Positions 1 through 8,195 of a DNA stretch of 64,000 bases are shown piece after piece (positions within the stretch are counted from its first letter, which is position 1; every line of letters begins with the position of its first letter). Position numbers and translations under genes: made by a program. This stretch comes from Microvirga massiliensis (GTDB lineage Bacteria > Pseudomonadota > Alphaproteobacteria > Rhizobiales > Beijerinckiaceae), in contig NZ_LN811353.1 in NCBI RefSeq assembly GCF_001006805.1, positions 207,559-271,558 on the forward strand, read 5' to 3'. Under the pieces are notes generated by a model. The model saw nothing but the letters and a program-made list of their open reading frames with translations, ran no database searches and was not told where the DNA came from.

Positions 1-393
1 GGCCTCTCGCACAATGGCTTCGACCAGCCTTTTCCCGATCCCGGAGCCTCGCCCATCCGGAGAAACATAGAGGCGTTTCATCTCGCAACAGCCATAGGGC
101 TCGATGGGGCGGAGCCCAATGCACCCCACCGGAGTGCCGTTGGACGTTCGAGCCAACAGCAGTTCGCCGGCTGGCGGAGCATACTTGCCCGGCATGGTCG
201 CCATTTCCGCCTCGAAGTTCTGATACGACAGATCAACGTCCAAAGAGGACGCATAGGCTCTGAACAGCATGACCACTGCCGCCAGATCTTCCGCTGTTCT
301 GACCGGAGCAATGAAGGTGCAGGATTGTTCGTGCCCGCGCGTGTGAGGACCGCCCGCATGGGAGGATTGGGAGTGTTCTGCGCGCGCTGGCAT
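1..393 (-). CDS. GNAT-family N-acetyltransferase, 3' end cut by window edge
   Basis: The reading frame opens with ATG at 393 and runs off the left edge, so only the first 131 codons are present. Near the visible end it carries the acetyl-CoA-binding motif A (RGSGIGKRLVEA) preceded by a beta-strand with EMKRLYVSPD, which is the GNAT signature. GNAT enzymes transfer an acetyl group from acetyl-CoA to an amine; the substrate cannot be read from this part. The start lies one base beyond the stop codon of the upstream MarR-GNAT gene, so the two are almost certainly co-transcribed. The N-terminal ~25 residues are His/Ser/Gly-rich and may be untranslated if a later start is used. Confidence 0.8.
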   Translation of the reverse strand, partial: MPARAEHSQSSHAGGPHTRGHEQSCTFIAPVRTAEDLAAVVMLFRAYASSLDVDLSYQNFEAEMATMPGKYAPPAGELLLARTSNGTPVGCIGLRPIEPYGCCEMKRLYVSPDGRGSGIGKRLVEAIVREA

Positions 394-394
394 C

Positions 395-1276
395 TCACAA
401 CCGCTTTTCGAACCAGTGATGGGCGTAGGGCTCGGTGTTGAAGGGCGCGACCTCCTGGTAGCCCTCCTGATGGTATAGAGCCTGAGCTTCGGTCAGGGCG
501 CGGTTGGTTTCGAGATGCAGTTTCGTGAGACCGGCTTCACGCGCCCTCGCCTCGAGCGTGCGCAGCACCTTGCGCGCAATCCCGAGCCCGCGTGCGGAAG
601 GCGCAGTCCACATCCGCTTGATCTCGCCCGTGATCCCATCGCCGACCTTGAGCGCCCCGCACCCTACTGGGCCGCCGTCGAGCCAAGCGACAACGAAGTA
701 GCCTGCCGGGGGCGTCATCTCCTCGTCACGGGCCGAGATGCTCCTCGAAGGGTCGAACCCGACCTCGAAGCGCGCGGCCAGTTCCTGGAAGTACTGCTCC
801 AGGCACGATCGCGCGGCCGCGCTGTCCGGCGCTTCGTAGCGCACCTCCACCGTCCCTGCGCGAAGCAGGCATTCGACCTCGGCCATGGCGTTTACCAAGC
901 GGTCGCGCTGGGCCGGATCGAGGGGTTCCAGGAACGACATCGCGAGGTCGTCGGACAGCGCGTCATAGGTCGCGCGTTCGGCGCGTCCTTTGGGCGTCAG
1001 GACGACGCGCCGAACCCGGGCGTCGCCCCTCTGGCTGCGTGTCCGGACGAGACCCTGTGCTTCGAGCGAGCGCAGCAAGCGGCTGACGTAACCCGAGTCG
1101 AGCTTGAGCCGCTCGCGCAAGACCCGCACGTCGATGCCATCCGGTCCCACCTCGTGGAGCAATCGTGCCTCGCCCAATGGGCGACCGCGATGGAGGTAGC
1201 TGTCCTCCAGCGCGCCGACATGCTGGGTGACGATGCGGTTGAAGCGACGGACCTGCTGTATCTGGTGCTGATCCAT
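395..1276 (-). CDS. MarR-GNAT fusion: winged-helix regulator with C-terminal acetyltransferase
   Basis: A 293-residue protein with two domains. Residues ~1-140 form a MarR-type winged helix: the recognition-helix region LDSGYVSRLLRSLEAQGLV and the wing with RGDARVRRVVLT are visible. Residues ~145-293 are a GNAT domain with ARGLGIARKVLRTLEARA as the acetyl-CoA motif and a LETNRALTEAQALYHQEGY segment typical of the fold. This architecture is a known family of MarR regulators that also acetylate, but targets are mostly unknown. A perfect inverted repeat sits four bases upstream of the start, which suggests autoregulation. A second GNAT gene follows after one base. Confidence 0.88.
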   Translation of the reverse strand: MDQHQIQQVRRFNRIVTQHVGALEDSYLHRGRPLGEARLLHEVGPDGIDVRVLRERLKLDSGYVSRLLRSLEAQGLVRTRSQRGDARVRRVVLTPKGRAERATYDALSDDLAMSFLEPLDPAQRDRLVNAMAEVECLLRAGTVEVRYEAPDSAAARSCLEQYFQELAARFEVGFDPSRSISARDEEMTPPAGYFVVAWLDGGPVGCGALKVGDGITGEIKRMWTAPSARGLGIARKVLRTLEARAREAGLTKLHLETNRALTEAQALYHQEGYQEVAPFNTEPYAHHWFEKRL

Positions 1277-1279
1277 TCT

Positions 1280-1293
1280 CTGACTTTAGTCAG
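1280..1293. promoter_or_regulatory. Palindrome at the start of the MarR-GNAT gene (candidate operator)
   Basis: CTGACT-TT-AGTCAG is a perfect inverted repeat with 6-base arms and a 2-base spacer, ending four bases before the start codon at 1276. MarR regulators normally bind short palindromes of this kind over their own promoters. The site would overlap the ribosome-binding region. Assignment as operator is inference from position and symmetry. Confidence 0.55.
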
Positions 1294-1695
1294 ATATCTG
1301 CGCGGCGCAAGCGGTCAGTCGTGCCGCCATATACGTCACGCTGATGATGACCTGCGAGCGGACTGTCTGTGCCTGAGCGGCTCGCTTCAGTCGGAGATAT
1401 CCCTGCCGAGACTGTTCGATCCAGCGGCCTTGGCGAAACACCAGCGCCGCTCCGGAGATCCGGCTAAGTTCCACGCCATGTGCGAGGTCGATCACGCGGG
1501 TGCGACCTTCGGCGCCAACGAGGCCGTTCCCGGCACGCGTGAGCCCGCAGCGCACCCCACGATCTCGACAGGTGAAGAGGGATCGGCGCGAGCCGCAATG
1601 GCCACTGAGGAGATGCCGTTCAGGAGCGGTTCAAGCCGCGCGTGCGATCCTCGCCTCATCATGGGGGCATGGATTCAGTTGCGAAGGAGACGCCG
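1294..1695. other. Intergenic, no supported gene
   Basis: About 400 bases between the divergent MarR-GNAT gene and the small secreted protein at 1696. An 89-codon leftward frame (1555-1286) exists, but it has no clear ribosome-binding site, matches no family I recognise and would end inside the palindrome, so I do not call it. The interval presumably carries both divergent promoters. Confidence 0.5.
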
Positions 1696-1983
1696 ATGGT
1701 GGTGAAGGTCGCAGCGCGGATGAAAGCCTTGTTACCAGCTGGCCTTGCGGCGCTCATGCTCGGCGGGGCCGCACTGATCACAGCGACCCCTGCTCAGGCG
1801 CAGTGGGGCTATGGCCCACCGCACTATCGGCCCTACTATGGTCGGCCCTATGGCCCTCCCGGGCCGTACTACGGTCGGCGCTACTACGGCCCGCCCTATG
1901 GGCCGCGCTGCCGTGTCGTGGTCACCCGGCGCATCAATCGCTGGGGTGAGCCCGTCATTGTCAGGCGGCGGATCTGTCCGTGA
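1696..1983 (+). CDS. Small secreted Gly/Pro/Tyr-rich basic protein
   Basis: A 95-residue product with a signal peptide (basic start, hydrophobic stretch ~10-28, then ATPAQAQ as cleavage region). The mature part is YGPP/YYGRPYG repeats followed by a basic tail with CRVVVTRRINRWGEPVIVRRRIC, whose two cysteines could form a disulfide. AAGGAGA lies five bases before ATG 1696, which fixes this start although in-frame ATGs exist upstream. Such short exported proteins are common in Rhizobiales and have no assigned function; a cell-envelope role is a guess. Confidence 0.75.
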   Translation: MVVKVAARMKALLPAGLAALMLGGAALITATPAQAQWGYGPPHYRPYYGRPYGPPGPYYGRRYYGPPYGPRCRVVVTRRINRWGEPVIVRRRICP

Positions 1984-1990
1984 CGACAGA

Positions 1991-2272
1991 TTAGGCTGCC
2001 TGGGTGCGTTTGGTGATGTGCGCCCGATAGGCCGCCGCCGACTTCATCGTGATCGTTCCAGCTTCGGTGAGCTTCTCGATCTCCGTTTTGGCGCGCCTGG
2101 CGGCCTGTGGCGTGTAGGAGGGCTTCAATGCGACCCGAACCCGGCTGGCAATGTGCCTGCGGTGCGCCCCTGCCTGCCGTGGAGTCAGGGTCTTCCTGGC
2201 GACGAGCTGATCCAGTTGATCGTACGCCCGCTTGGCTTCCGCAGGGGTGTAGGTGCTTTTCTTCTCAAACAT
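1991..2272 (-). CDS. Small basic helical protein, unknown function
   Basis: A 93-residue protein made of two related segments: TPAEAKRAYDQLDQLVARKTLTPRQAGAHRRHI and TPQAARRAKTEIEKLTEAGTITMKSAAAYRAHI. Each reads as a helix, a short turn and a second helix, so this looks like an internal duplication of a ~45-residue unit. Many Lys/Arg and Ala suggest a soluble nucleic-acid-associated or cytoplasmic protein, but no family is recognised. The start at 2272 follows AGAAGGAT at good spacing. The gene ends convergently, 8 bases after the secreted-protein gene at 1696-1983. Confidence 0.65.
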   Translation of the reverse strand: MFEKKSTYTPAEAKRAYDQLDQLVARKTLTPRQAGAHRRHIASRVRVALKPSYTPQAARRAKTEIEKLTEAGTITMKSAAAYRAHITKRTQAA

Positions 2273-2332
2273 GAAAGTATCCTTCTGAAATTTCTTCTGC
2301 AGGTAAGCGCAGCAGTCGAGCATTTCCAGGGT

Positions 2333-2629
2333 CTACCTCGAAGCTGAGGCGCGTTCCTTCAGTTCCTGCTCCAGTTTTTCCGTTTCCATGTGGTTGATGG
2401 CTTCATGCCACCGGGACCAGTCGCGCAGGCCGTCGATCCATTCGCGAAGCTGAACGCTCGTCTCCTGCAGTCCAAGCTCTTTTGCCCGGATCTGAACCTC
2501 GGGGAAGGATACTCGGTGGTCCGTACCAGCCCAGTCCAACGATGCGCCGCCCCGTCGCACAGCGAGCGTTCGGCGGAGAAACTCGAACTCGATCCAGGCA
2601 ACAAATCGAACTTGGTTCGGGGTCATCAT
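2333..2629 (-). CDS. Hypothetical protein, about 98 residues
   Basis: The protein begins MMTPNQVRFVAWIEFEFLRR and contains WAGTDHRVSFPEVQIRAKELGL and a charged C-terminal helix (HMETEKLEQELKERASA). Acidic, basic and aromatic residues are balanced as in a folded cytoplasmic protein, but I recognise no family. An AAGGG sequence precedes ATG 2629; a longer frame to 2689 adds an arginine-rich stretch that looks untranslated. The gene lies 60 bases upstream of the duplicated helical protein on the same strand. Confidence 0.5.
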   Translation of the reverse strand: MMTPNQVRFVAWIEFEFLRRTLAVRRGGASLDWAGTDHRVSFPEVQIRAKELGLQETSVQLREWIDGLRDWSRWHEAINHMETEKLEQELKERASASR

Positions 2630-2944
2630 GCCATTTCCCTTGATCTCGTCGATGTCGATCGGTCTTCCTCCTCGCTGTCCTCGTCTCACGAGCCATTAGC
2701 TCGGGCGACTTTCCCATCCTCTTGTGCGCCCTTGTGGCGCTCCCTCTTACAGTCTCGGGCGAGCCGCCACGCTGAAACTGAATCCTGACCGATACGTTGG
2801 TCCGCTGCCTCCAGGCGCACAGGCGAGCAAGCACCAAACAAGGATCGCACGCACTGGCGGGCTTTAACACCGAGTCGGATGATCGCGTGAGCGGCAGCAG
2901 CTTTGCTGTTCAGGACTGGGGGATACCTTCAGGAGGAACGAGCA

Positions 2945-3457
2945 ATGGCAGATACTCGGAACAACGCGAGCGAGGCGATCGATCAGTCTACTGAGGCCGG
3001 ACGTGACATGGTGGAGGCAGCGGCGGGTGTGGCGCGTGAGGCTGCCGTGATGGGGCTCGAGGGGGTACGGCGTGTGACGGATCGCTTCACATGGGCCTTT
3101 GGCTTTGCCGGAGAGGACAGCGAAGCCGTGGCTCGTCAGGCGAGCGAGAACCTTGGAGTCCTTGCGGAAACCGGCACCGTGCTGGGGCGCGGCATGCAGG
3201 ACGTATCACGGGAGTGGCTGACCCTATCGCAGCACGGGTTCCAGAAGAACATCGAAGGGCTGACGGAACTGGTCCGCTGCCGGTCGATCCAGGACCTCTT
3301 TGCCGTGCAAAGCGAACTGATGCGCAACAACTGGCGGTACATGATCGACGTCAGCCGTCAAATCGCCGAACACTCGATCGAGATCGCCAACGAAGCGACA
3401 CAGAAGATCGGCAGTGAGCCGAAACGGATCGGTGGCCGCACTCGCAAAGCGGCCTGA
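2945..3457 (+). CDS. Phasin-family protein
   Basis: A 170-residue, largely helical amphipathic protein. The central part (FQKNIEGLTELVRCRSIQDLFAVQSELMRNNW) is the phasin_2 signature, with the typical QSELMRNNWRYMID followed by SRQIAEHSIEIANEA. Phasins coat PHB granules and limit their size. AGGAGG stands nine bases before ATG 2945, which favours this start over a frame beginning at 2903. A hairpin terminator follows at 3490. The PHB synthase start at the far right of the window and the PHB depolymerase-like esterase at 15.2 kb fit this assignment, although none are adjacent. Confidence 0.85.
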   Translation: MADTRNNASEAIDQSTEAGRDMVEAAAGVAREAAVMGLEGVRRVTDRFTWAFGFAGEDSEAVARQASENLGVLAETGTVLGRGMQDVSREWLTLSQHGFQKNIEGLTELVRCRSIQDLFAVQSELMRNNWRYMIDVSRQIAEHSIEIANEATQKIGSEPKRIGGRTRKAA

Positions 3458-3489
3458 CGGCTTACGCCTGCGATCAGATTCATAAGTCG

Positions 3490-3512
3490 AGAGCGCCCAT
3501 CGCGGGCGCTCT
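3490..3512 (+). terminator. Hairpin terminator after the phasin gene
   Basis: AGAGCGCCC / GGGCGCTCT form perfect 9-base arms around a 5-base loop, followed by TTCG. It lies 33 bases after the phasin stop codon. The T-run is short, as often seen in high-G+C bacteria. It may also serve the convergent SWIB gene. Confidence 0.65.
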
Positions 3513-3598
3513 TTCGCTGTCGTGAGAGATCGCGAGCGTTTCTCTGCTCCGCAGGGTTGGCTCAAGAAGCCCTGATCCTCGATCAGATCGAGATCGAG

Positions 3599-3880
3599 CT
3601 ACGAGAGATGTTGGGCGAGGTGCTTGTTCATCTCGAACATGGTGACCTTCTTCTGCCCGAAGATCGGCTCGAGCTTGTCGTCGGCGAGGATCTCGCGCTT
3701 GTTCTCCGGGTTCTGGAGATTGTTCTTCTTGATGTAGTCCCACATTCGGCTGACCACGTCCGGGCGTGACAAGGGGTCGGAGCCCACAACGGCAGCCAGC
3801 TCCTTGGACGGCTGGAGGGGCTTCATGAGGGCCGGATTGACTTTCTTGCTCGAAGCCTTGGCCGTCTTCGCATTCGCCAT
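3599..3880 (-). CDS. Stand-alone SWIB/MDM2-domain protein
   Basis: A 93-residue protein: a Lys/Ala-rich N-terminal stretch (~1-20), then a SWIB domain (~21-93). Diagnostic pieces are LAAVVGSDPLSRPDVVSRMWDYIKKNNLQNPENKREILADDKL and the C-terminal FGQKKVTMFEMNKHLAQHL. SWIB domains are known from eukaryotic chromatin-remodelling complexes, chlamydiae (as a fusion to topoisomerase) and some free-standing bacterial proteins. The basic tail suggests DNA association, by inference only. AGGAGAC precedes ATG 3880, so the longer frame to 3949 is not used. Confidence 0.88.
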   Translation of the reverse strand: MANAKTAKASSKKVNPALMKPLQPSKELAAVVGSDPLSRPDVVSRMWDYIKKNNLQNPENKREILADDKLEPIFGQKKVTMFEMNKHLAQHLS

Positions 3881-4690
3881 TGATGTCTCCTGAAATAGAC
3901 CGTTGGTCGGGCGACATTCCGCTGGGGAAGCGGGCCCTGGTCCGGCCAACCTGCGCGACTGTGGTTACCAATTCGTTTCCGGCAGCGCGCTGCGCAGTGC
4001 AGGTTCAGGCATTCTCTTTCCTTGTGGCCGCGCATGGCACGGCACCTGCTTGCTCCCGAATGGCGAAAATCAGGGTCTGCCGGCCCCCGAAGTCCGGTGA
4101 GGCGGGCCATGCTCTCCACTAGGCGCGGGTCACTTGACGTCCGGAGGGCCGCGGTCGACGCTCTCGAGGCAGATGCGTTGCGTATAGCTGCCGATGTCCA
4201 TGAGACAGTCTTGGCGACACTGGGCAGAACAATTCCCGATCGGCTCCGGGAGCTCTTGGCCGATTCACCATCCAGCGATTGTCCGATGGCGAGCGGAATC
4301 CGGACTGCCTCCGTGCGGTTGCGCTGGAACATGGAAGGTGGCTCATCCGGCAGGATGCGCGAACGGGCGCAGCCGAGCGCGAGCCGAAAAGACCCTGCCC
4401 GGCAAAAGGGGCAGGTCGGACAGGCCAAGTTGCCAGGAGCACACGTTACCCATTCAGCCGACGGAACGGCGCTACCCTCTCGCCCGTCATGCAGGTTGGT
4501 TCATGAGGGCTCGCTGCTCTAACCTTTGTTTTTCCAAGTCGACAACCGAGAGGGGCCTCGGCTTCGCCCCGAGACGTCGCAAGGCATCGCAGGAGCCGTC
4601 ACGCACTTCTTGGACTCCTGCCTTGGTGATCCATATGGAATTCCGGGTGGCGCTGCGGCCACGCGATGATTCGGGTTGGAGAGGGACGAG
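3881..4690. other. 810-base stretch without a supported gene
   Basis: Several overlapping frames of 75-200 codons exist on both strands, but none combines a ribosome-binding site, recognisable family or consistent composition. A cysteine-rich leftward segment around 4240-4130 (NCSAQCRQDCLMDIG) resembles coding sequence but its frame is closed upstream, so it may be a gene remnant. Confidence 0.45.
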
Positions 4691-5017
4691 ATGAGAGTTC
4701 GGGATGTCTGTTTCGTTGGGTCCGCTCTCATCGTGGCCTGCATCCTCCTCGTCCCGGGGCAGGCAAATGCGGCCGGCGATGCCCGGAGCGGCCGACAGAT
4801 TGCGCAACGCTGGTGCGCCTCGTGCCATCTGGTTGCGCCCGGGCAGGCCACCGGCTCGCCGGATGTGCCCAGTTTTCAGGCCATTGCCCGAAGCGAAGAT
4901 CTGACGGAGGCGCTCCTCACGGCGTTTCTCTCCAGTTCCCACCCGCGGATGCCCGACATGTCTCTCTCGCGGCGCGAGATTGCTGATCTGGTCGCGTATA
5001 TTCGCAGCCAGCGGTGA
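4691..5017 (+). CDS. Small secreted mono-haem cytochrome c
   Basis: A 108-residue class I cytochrome c. A signal peptide (hydrophobic ~8-25, ending QANAA) sends it to the periplasm. The haem motif CASCH follows at ~44-48, and a conserved Met in the RMPDMSLSRREIADLVAYI segment provides the likely sixth ligand. The start at 4691 follows a purine-rich GGAGAGGG. Its partner is not evident from the neighbours. A close paralogue lies at 13575-13901 with the same order (AGD-RSG, CxxCH, PSF, MP-LS, DV/DL-AYI), so the window carries two of these electron carriers. Confidence 0.88.
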   Translation: MRVRDVCFVGSALIVACILLVPGQANAAGDARSGRQIAQRWCASCHLVAPGQATGSPDVPSFQAIARSEDLTEALLTAFLSSSHPRMPDMSLSRREIADLVAYIRSQR

Positions 5018-5040
5018 CCTGAGGTGGTGCCCATTTCCGT

Positions 5041-5203
5041 CCTTGCGAGTTGCAGACGGCGCGATCCATTCTGAGGCGACGGCCTGAATTGCTGTACTTC
5101 GTTCGCAATGACGGTGAGGGCATGAGAGAGGGAAGAGCACCGCCGGAACCGGAGTGATGCCGGCCTCACTTCATCATGGCGAGCCGCAGGCGAAGCAATC
5201 CAG
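5041..5203. repeat. Degenerate copies of the CATTGCGA/GAAGCAATCC palindromic repeat
   Basis: 5041-5114 starts with CCTTGCGAG and ends with the mirror CGCAATGACGG; a second partial copy at 5171-5203 reads GGCGAGCCGCAGGCGAAGC followed by AATCCAGG. The same unit recurs at 26.35, 26.44, 37.14, 44.62, 51.17 and 51.31 kb, always between genes. Confidence 0.6.
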
Positions 5204-5534
5204 GAATCGGCACCGTCGTCTGAATAGCCCCACTCGCAACAACTGAAGAAGATTGTAGTCTCGATCAACGCGCCGTCTGCCCGCGGGCTTATCCTTCGCG
5301 GAGTAGTCGGATGCGGAGAATGGCGAAGCTGTCAGTATAAGACCGGACCGACGTCGAGGTGTTACGCCGGGATAGCGGCCTTGCACCACCGACGTGTTGG
5401 CCTTCGTGTAGATGAGCCGGCGTTGAACCGAGCGGTGGAATGCGATGCGCCTCGGCGCCAGCTTACGATGATCCCTGCATGTGCCGGTGGGTGCAGGGGC
5501 TCGGACCAGGACGATCTCGAGACATCGCCTGTGA
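5204..5534. other. Intergenic, nothing recognised
   Basis: About 330 bases follow the repeat copies. Short frames on either strand lack family resemblance and ribosome-binding sites. I see no RNA gene or regulatory site that I can support. Confidence 0.4.
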
Positions 5535-5834
5535 TCAACTGGCTCTCTTCGTCGAGCGGACCAGGTGCCGCTCGAATATTTTGAGCGCGGCGTTCTGACC
5601 GGCTTCCTGAATGAGGTCCAGGATCTCATGCTTGGTGAGCCGGAGTGCGGAGAATGCGGCGATGGAATTCTCGATCGCAGGATGTTCGTACTGCTCCAGG
5701 AGCGCTCGCCCGGCGGCATGGAACTGCTCCTGAAGCGATGCTAGTGAAATTTCCGTGCCTTCCGACCCCTTCCTCCTGCCGGCCGCAGGCGTGCCGCCCC
5801 CGTGCGCTCGTGGTTCAGAACGGATATGTCTCAT
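5535..5834 (-). CDS. Hypothetical protein, 99 residues
   Basis: After a basic, low-complexity N-terminus (~1-28) comes a helical part with SLQEQFHAAGRALLEQYEHP and NSIAAFSALRLTKHEILDLI, ending in a basic tail. The periodic Leu/Ala pattern resembles a real folded helix bundle, but no family is recognised. AGGGA precedes the start at 5834. The first ~28 residues may be unstructured or, if a later start is used, not translated. Confidence 0.5.
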   Translation of the reverse strand: MRHIRSEPRAHGGGTPAAGRRKGSEGTEISLASLQEQFHAAGRALLEQYEHPAIENSIAAFSALRLTKHEILDLIQEAGQNAALKIFERHLVRSTKRAS

Positions 5835-6165
5835 GAGTCCCTGTGCGCTCTGACGCAGATGAAAGCAAAAGGATCATGCAGCAGCATTGCTCCTGCCGAT
5901 GACAGCGCCAATTGCTCTGGTTTCCATACCACTGATGCAATATGCGAGGCGATAGCCGCAAGGACATTGACCTGCCTCAAACGAGCGATCTCGAAAGGGC
6001 AGGCACCACGACGGGCTCGATGATCGATCCGCCCTTCATCAGCCAAACTCGGATGCGACGCTGTGAGGCGCGATGGCCTGCAAGAACTTGATCCAAGGCA
6101 ATGACGATCGAGATCGATAGAGAATACAAGGCCAGGTGTTCCGATATCGCAACGAGGAGGAAACC
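5835..6165. other. Intergenic, nothing recognised
   Basis: About 330 bases between the divergent gene at 5834 and the Spy/CpxP-like gene at 6166. It presumably holds both promoters; no clear operator or RNA structure was found. Confidence 0.4.
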
Positions 6166-6777
6166 ATGCGTCGGTTGATCATCGGATCCATTCTGGGGAG
6201 CGCTCTCCTGGCCGCCGGGGCGACCGGGGTGGCGAGCCAGGACATGATGCGCGGTGAGCGGATGCGCGGACCCATGATGGGTCGGTCCGACACGGGGATG
6301 ATGGGCGGCCGGTGGGTCGAGGACGCCCAGGCGTTCATGGACGCGCGCATCGCCGCTCTTCATGCGGGGCTGAAGCTCTCGGCGGATCAGGAGAAGCTGT
6401 GGCCGCCGGTCGAGGAAGCGATCCGGAATGCGGCCCGGCTGCACGTCTCCCACATGCAGGCGATGCGCGATCGTGCCGACGATCCGATCGAGAGGCTCCG
6501 CAACGCAGCCGACCGGATGGCGCAAGGCTCGGACGCGATGCGCAAGCTCGCCGATGCGGCCGCTCCCCTCTATGCGACGCTCGACGATGCCCAGAAGCGG
6601 CGGCTGCGAATCCTCGTGAGAGACATGGGGCCGCGTGGCATGATGGGCCGTGGCTGGCGAGGGATGATGGGCGGGCGGTTCGACTCGGATAGCCAGGACG
6701 AGCATCGCAGCATGATGGGGCAGGGCAGCGGCCGAGGCATGGGCGGCTGGTTCGACCCGGATGACGACGGCCAATAG
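6166..6777 (+). CDS. Spy/CpxP-like periplasmic protein (LTXXQ-type), Met/Gly-rich
   Basis: A 203-residue protein with a signal peptide (~1-24) and flanking Met/Gly/Arg-rich segments (MMRGERMRGPMMGR near the start, GMMGRGWRGMMGGRF near the end). The central helical part has AALHAGLKLSADQEKLWPPVEEAI and LYATLDDAQKRRLRIL, two copies of the L-x-x-x-Q pattern of the Spy/CpxP family of periplasmic chaperones. Met-rich segments could bind copper(I), which would suit the copper operon at 34 kb, but that is inference. GAGGAGG stands five bases before ATG 6166. Confidence 0.75.
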   Translation: MRRLIIGSILGSALLAAGATGVASQDMMRGERMRGPMMGRSDTGMMGGRWVEDAQAFMDARIAALHAGLKLSADQEKLWPPVEEAIRNAARLHVSHMQAMRDRADDPIERLRNAADRMAQGSDAMRKLADAAAPLYATLDDAQKRRLRILVRDMGPRGMMGRGWRGMMGGRFDSDSQDEHRSMMGQGSGRGMGGWFDPDDDGQ

Positions 6778-6933
6778 GCGCAACGGCGTCCTGATGCTCC
6801 TGGCGGATCGGATTCGTTGAGAATCGAGCGCTTGCTCGAACTTCGCATGAGGAAGCTGCAAAAGGTCGATCGTTCGGGTCTTCCGTGAGGTTCAGCTCGG
6901 CCCTCTCGATTCGTACGTGAAGAGGAGCGCACC

Positions 6934-8022
6934 ATGTCTGCTCTCGATGCTCTGCTTCTTGGCGATCCGTGGCAGATCAGTGCAGCCGCTTACCCGGAAG
7001 CGGGCAGCGCCGAGGAGAAGCTCGCCTTTCTGCTCAACTATGCGGTTCTGGCGCCCTCCGTCCTGAACACGCAGCCCTGGAAATTCGTGGTGAGAGACGG
7101 TGCCGTCGAACTCCACGCCGATCGCGGGCGAAGGCTGCCCATCGTCGATCCGGACGGGCGTGAGCTTCTGCTCAGCTGCGGGGCCGCGCTCTTCAATCTG
7201 TGCACCGCGATGCGAAGCTTCGGACATCGTGCGGATGTGAGAATTCGTCCGAATGAAAAGGATGCCGATCTCCTCGCAGTGGTGACACTCGAACCGGCAA
7301 AAACGCCGTCGGATCTCGATCGGAACCTCCGAGATGCCATTCCGAAGCGGCGCACGGTCCGGCGCCCCTTCGCCGAGCGTCCTTTGCCCGAAGAGCTCCT
7401 GGACGAGCTGTCCGAGGCCGCGGCCCGTGAAGGGGCCGACCTATCGCGGGCCGGGGATGCGCACAGCAAGAGCCAGGTTGCCGAGCTGGTAGCCGAGGCG
7501 GAGCGCCTTCATCTGGCCGATGGGGCCTATCGCAACGAGCTGTCGGCCTGGATCCAGCAGCGAATCGGCGAAGCACGCGGGCATGATAATGAGGCCGCGG
7601 TGCGGCTCGGGCTGGGAGGATCCACACCGGATCCGCGCGCGACGGCGGAGGACCTGTTCGTGCCGCTCGCAGCCTCGGTCGCGCGGACGTTCACGAGCGC
7701 CGAGGCGGCAGCGGCCCACCAGCAGGCTCGCACCGCAGGCGCACCGGCCGTGGTCTTGCTGACGGCCCCTCAGGACAGCCCGAGAGACTGGCTCGCGGCA
7801 GGGCAGGCGCTCCAGCGCGTGCTCCTCACGGCGACGCGGGCCGGCGTCTCCTCCTCCTATCTGAACCCGCCGGTCGAAATCCCCAGCCTGCGGAGGCGCG
7901 TCGCCGTAGCGTTCGGGCGCCATGACGTGCCTCAGGTGCTCCTGCGGCTGGGCTACGGCCCTGACGTCCCACCCGCATCACGGCGCCCCGTGACGGAGGT
8001 CGTCACATTCGCATCTTCCTGA
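6934..8022 (+). CDS. Acg-type nitroreductase-like flavoprotein
   Basis: A 362-residue protein of the Acg/Rv3131 group. The N-terminal FMN-site motif reads NYAVLAPSVLNTQPWKF, and the second nitroreductase half has PRDWLAAGQALQRVLLTATRAGVSSSYLNPPVEIP. Acg proteins are two-domain nitroreductase homologues; in mycobacteria several belong to the hypoxia (DosR) regulon and are thought to store or shield flavin rather than reduce nitro-compounds. The next gene encodes a universal stress protein 173 bases on, a pairing consistent with a dormancy or oxygen-limitation role. The start ATG 6934 follows AAGAGGAGCGCACC. Confidence 0.85.
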   Translation: MSALDALLLGDPWQISAAAYPEAGSAEEKLAFLLNYAVLAPSVLNTQPWKFVVRDGAVELHADRGRRLPIVDPDGRELLLSCGAALFNLCTAMRSFGHRADVRIRPNEKDADLLAVVTLEPAKTPSDLDRNLRDAIPKRRTVRRPFAERPLPEELLDELSEAAAREGADLSRAGDAHSKSQVAELVAEAERLHLADGAYRNELSAWIQQRIGEARGHDNEAAVRLGLGGSTPDPRATAEDLFVPLAASVARTFTSAEAAAAHQQARTAGAPAVVLLTAPQDSPRDWLAAGQALQRVLLTATRAGVSSSYLNPPVEIPSLRRRVAVAFGRHDVPQVLLRLGYGPDVPPASRRPVTEVVTFASS

Positions 8023-8195
8023 TGAAGCGTGACGGACAGATGGCCGAGGCTGCTGGTGCATTTGCGCGCTCGATCGCGCCATCCTTCGCGATCATTGACT
8101 TGCCGCAATCCTGGCGGGAGCTGACGAGGTAAAGTAAATTCCACTCGGCTACCTCAGGTGAAGCGCTAGAGCTTCTGGCGGCACGGGAGGGGTTG

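Noticed and set aside
4119..4442. Leftward frame and a Cys-rich segment around 4130-4240
   Set aside because: The Cys-rich piece is in another frame that is closed by a TGA upstream; no ribosome-binding site or family supports a gene.
5977..6861. 294-codon leftward frame over the Spy/CpxP-like gene
   Set aside because: His/Pro/Arg-rich shadow; the rightward gene has a signal peptide and strong ribosome-binding site.
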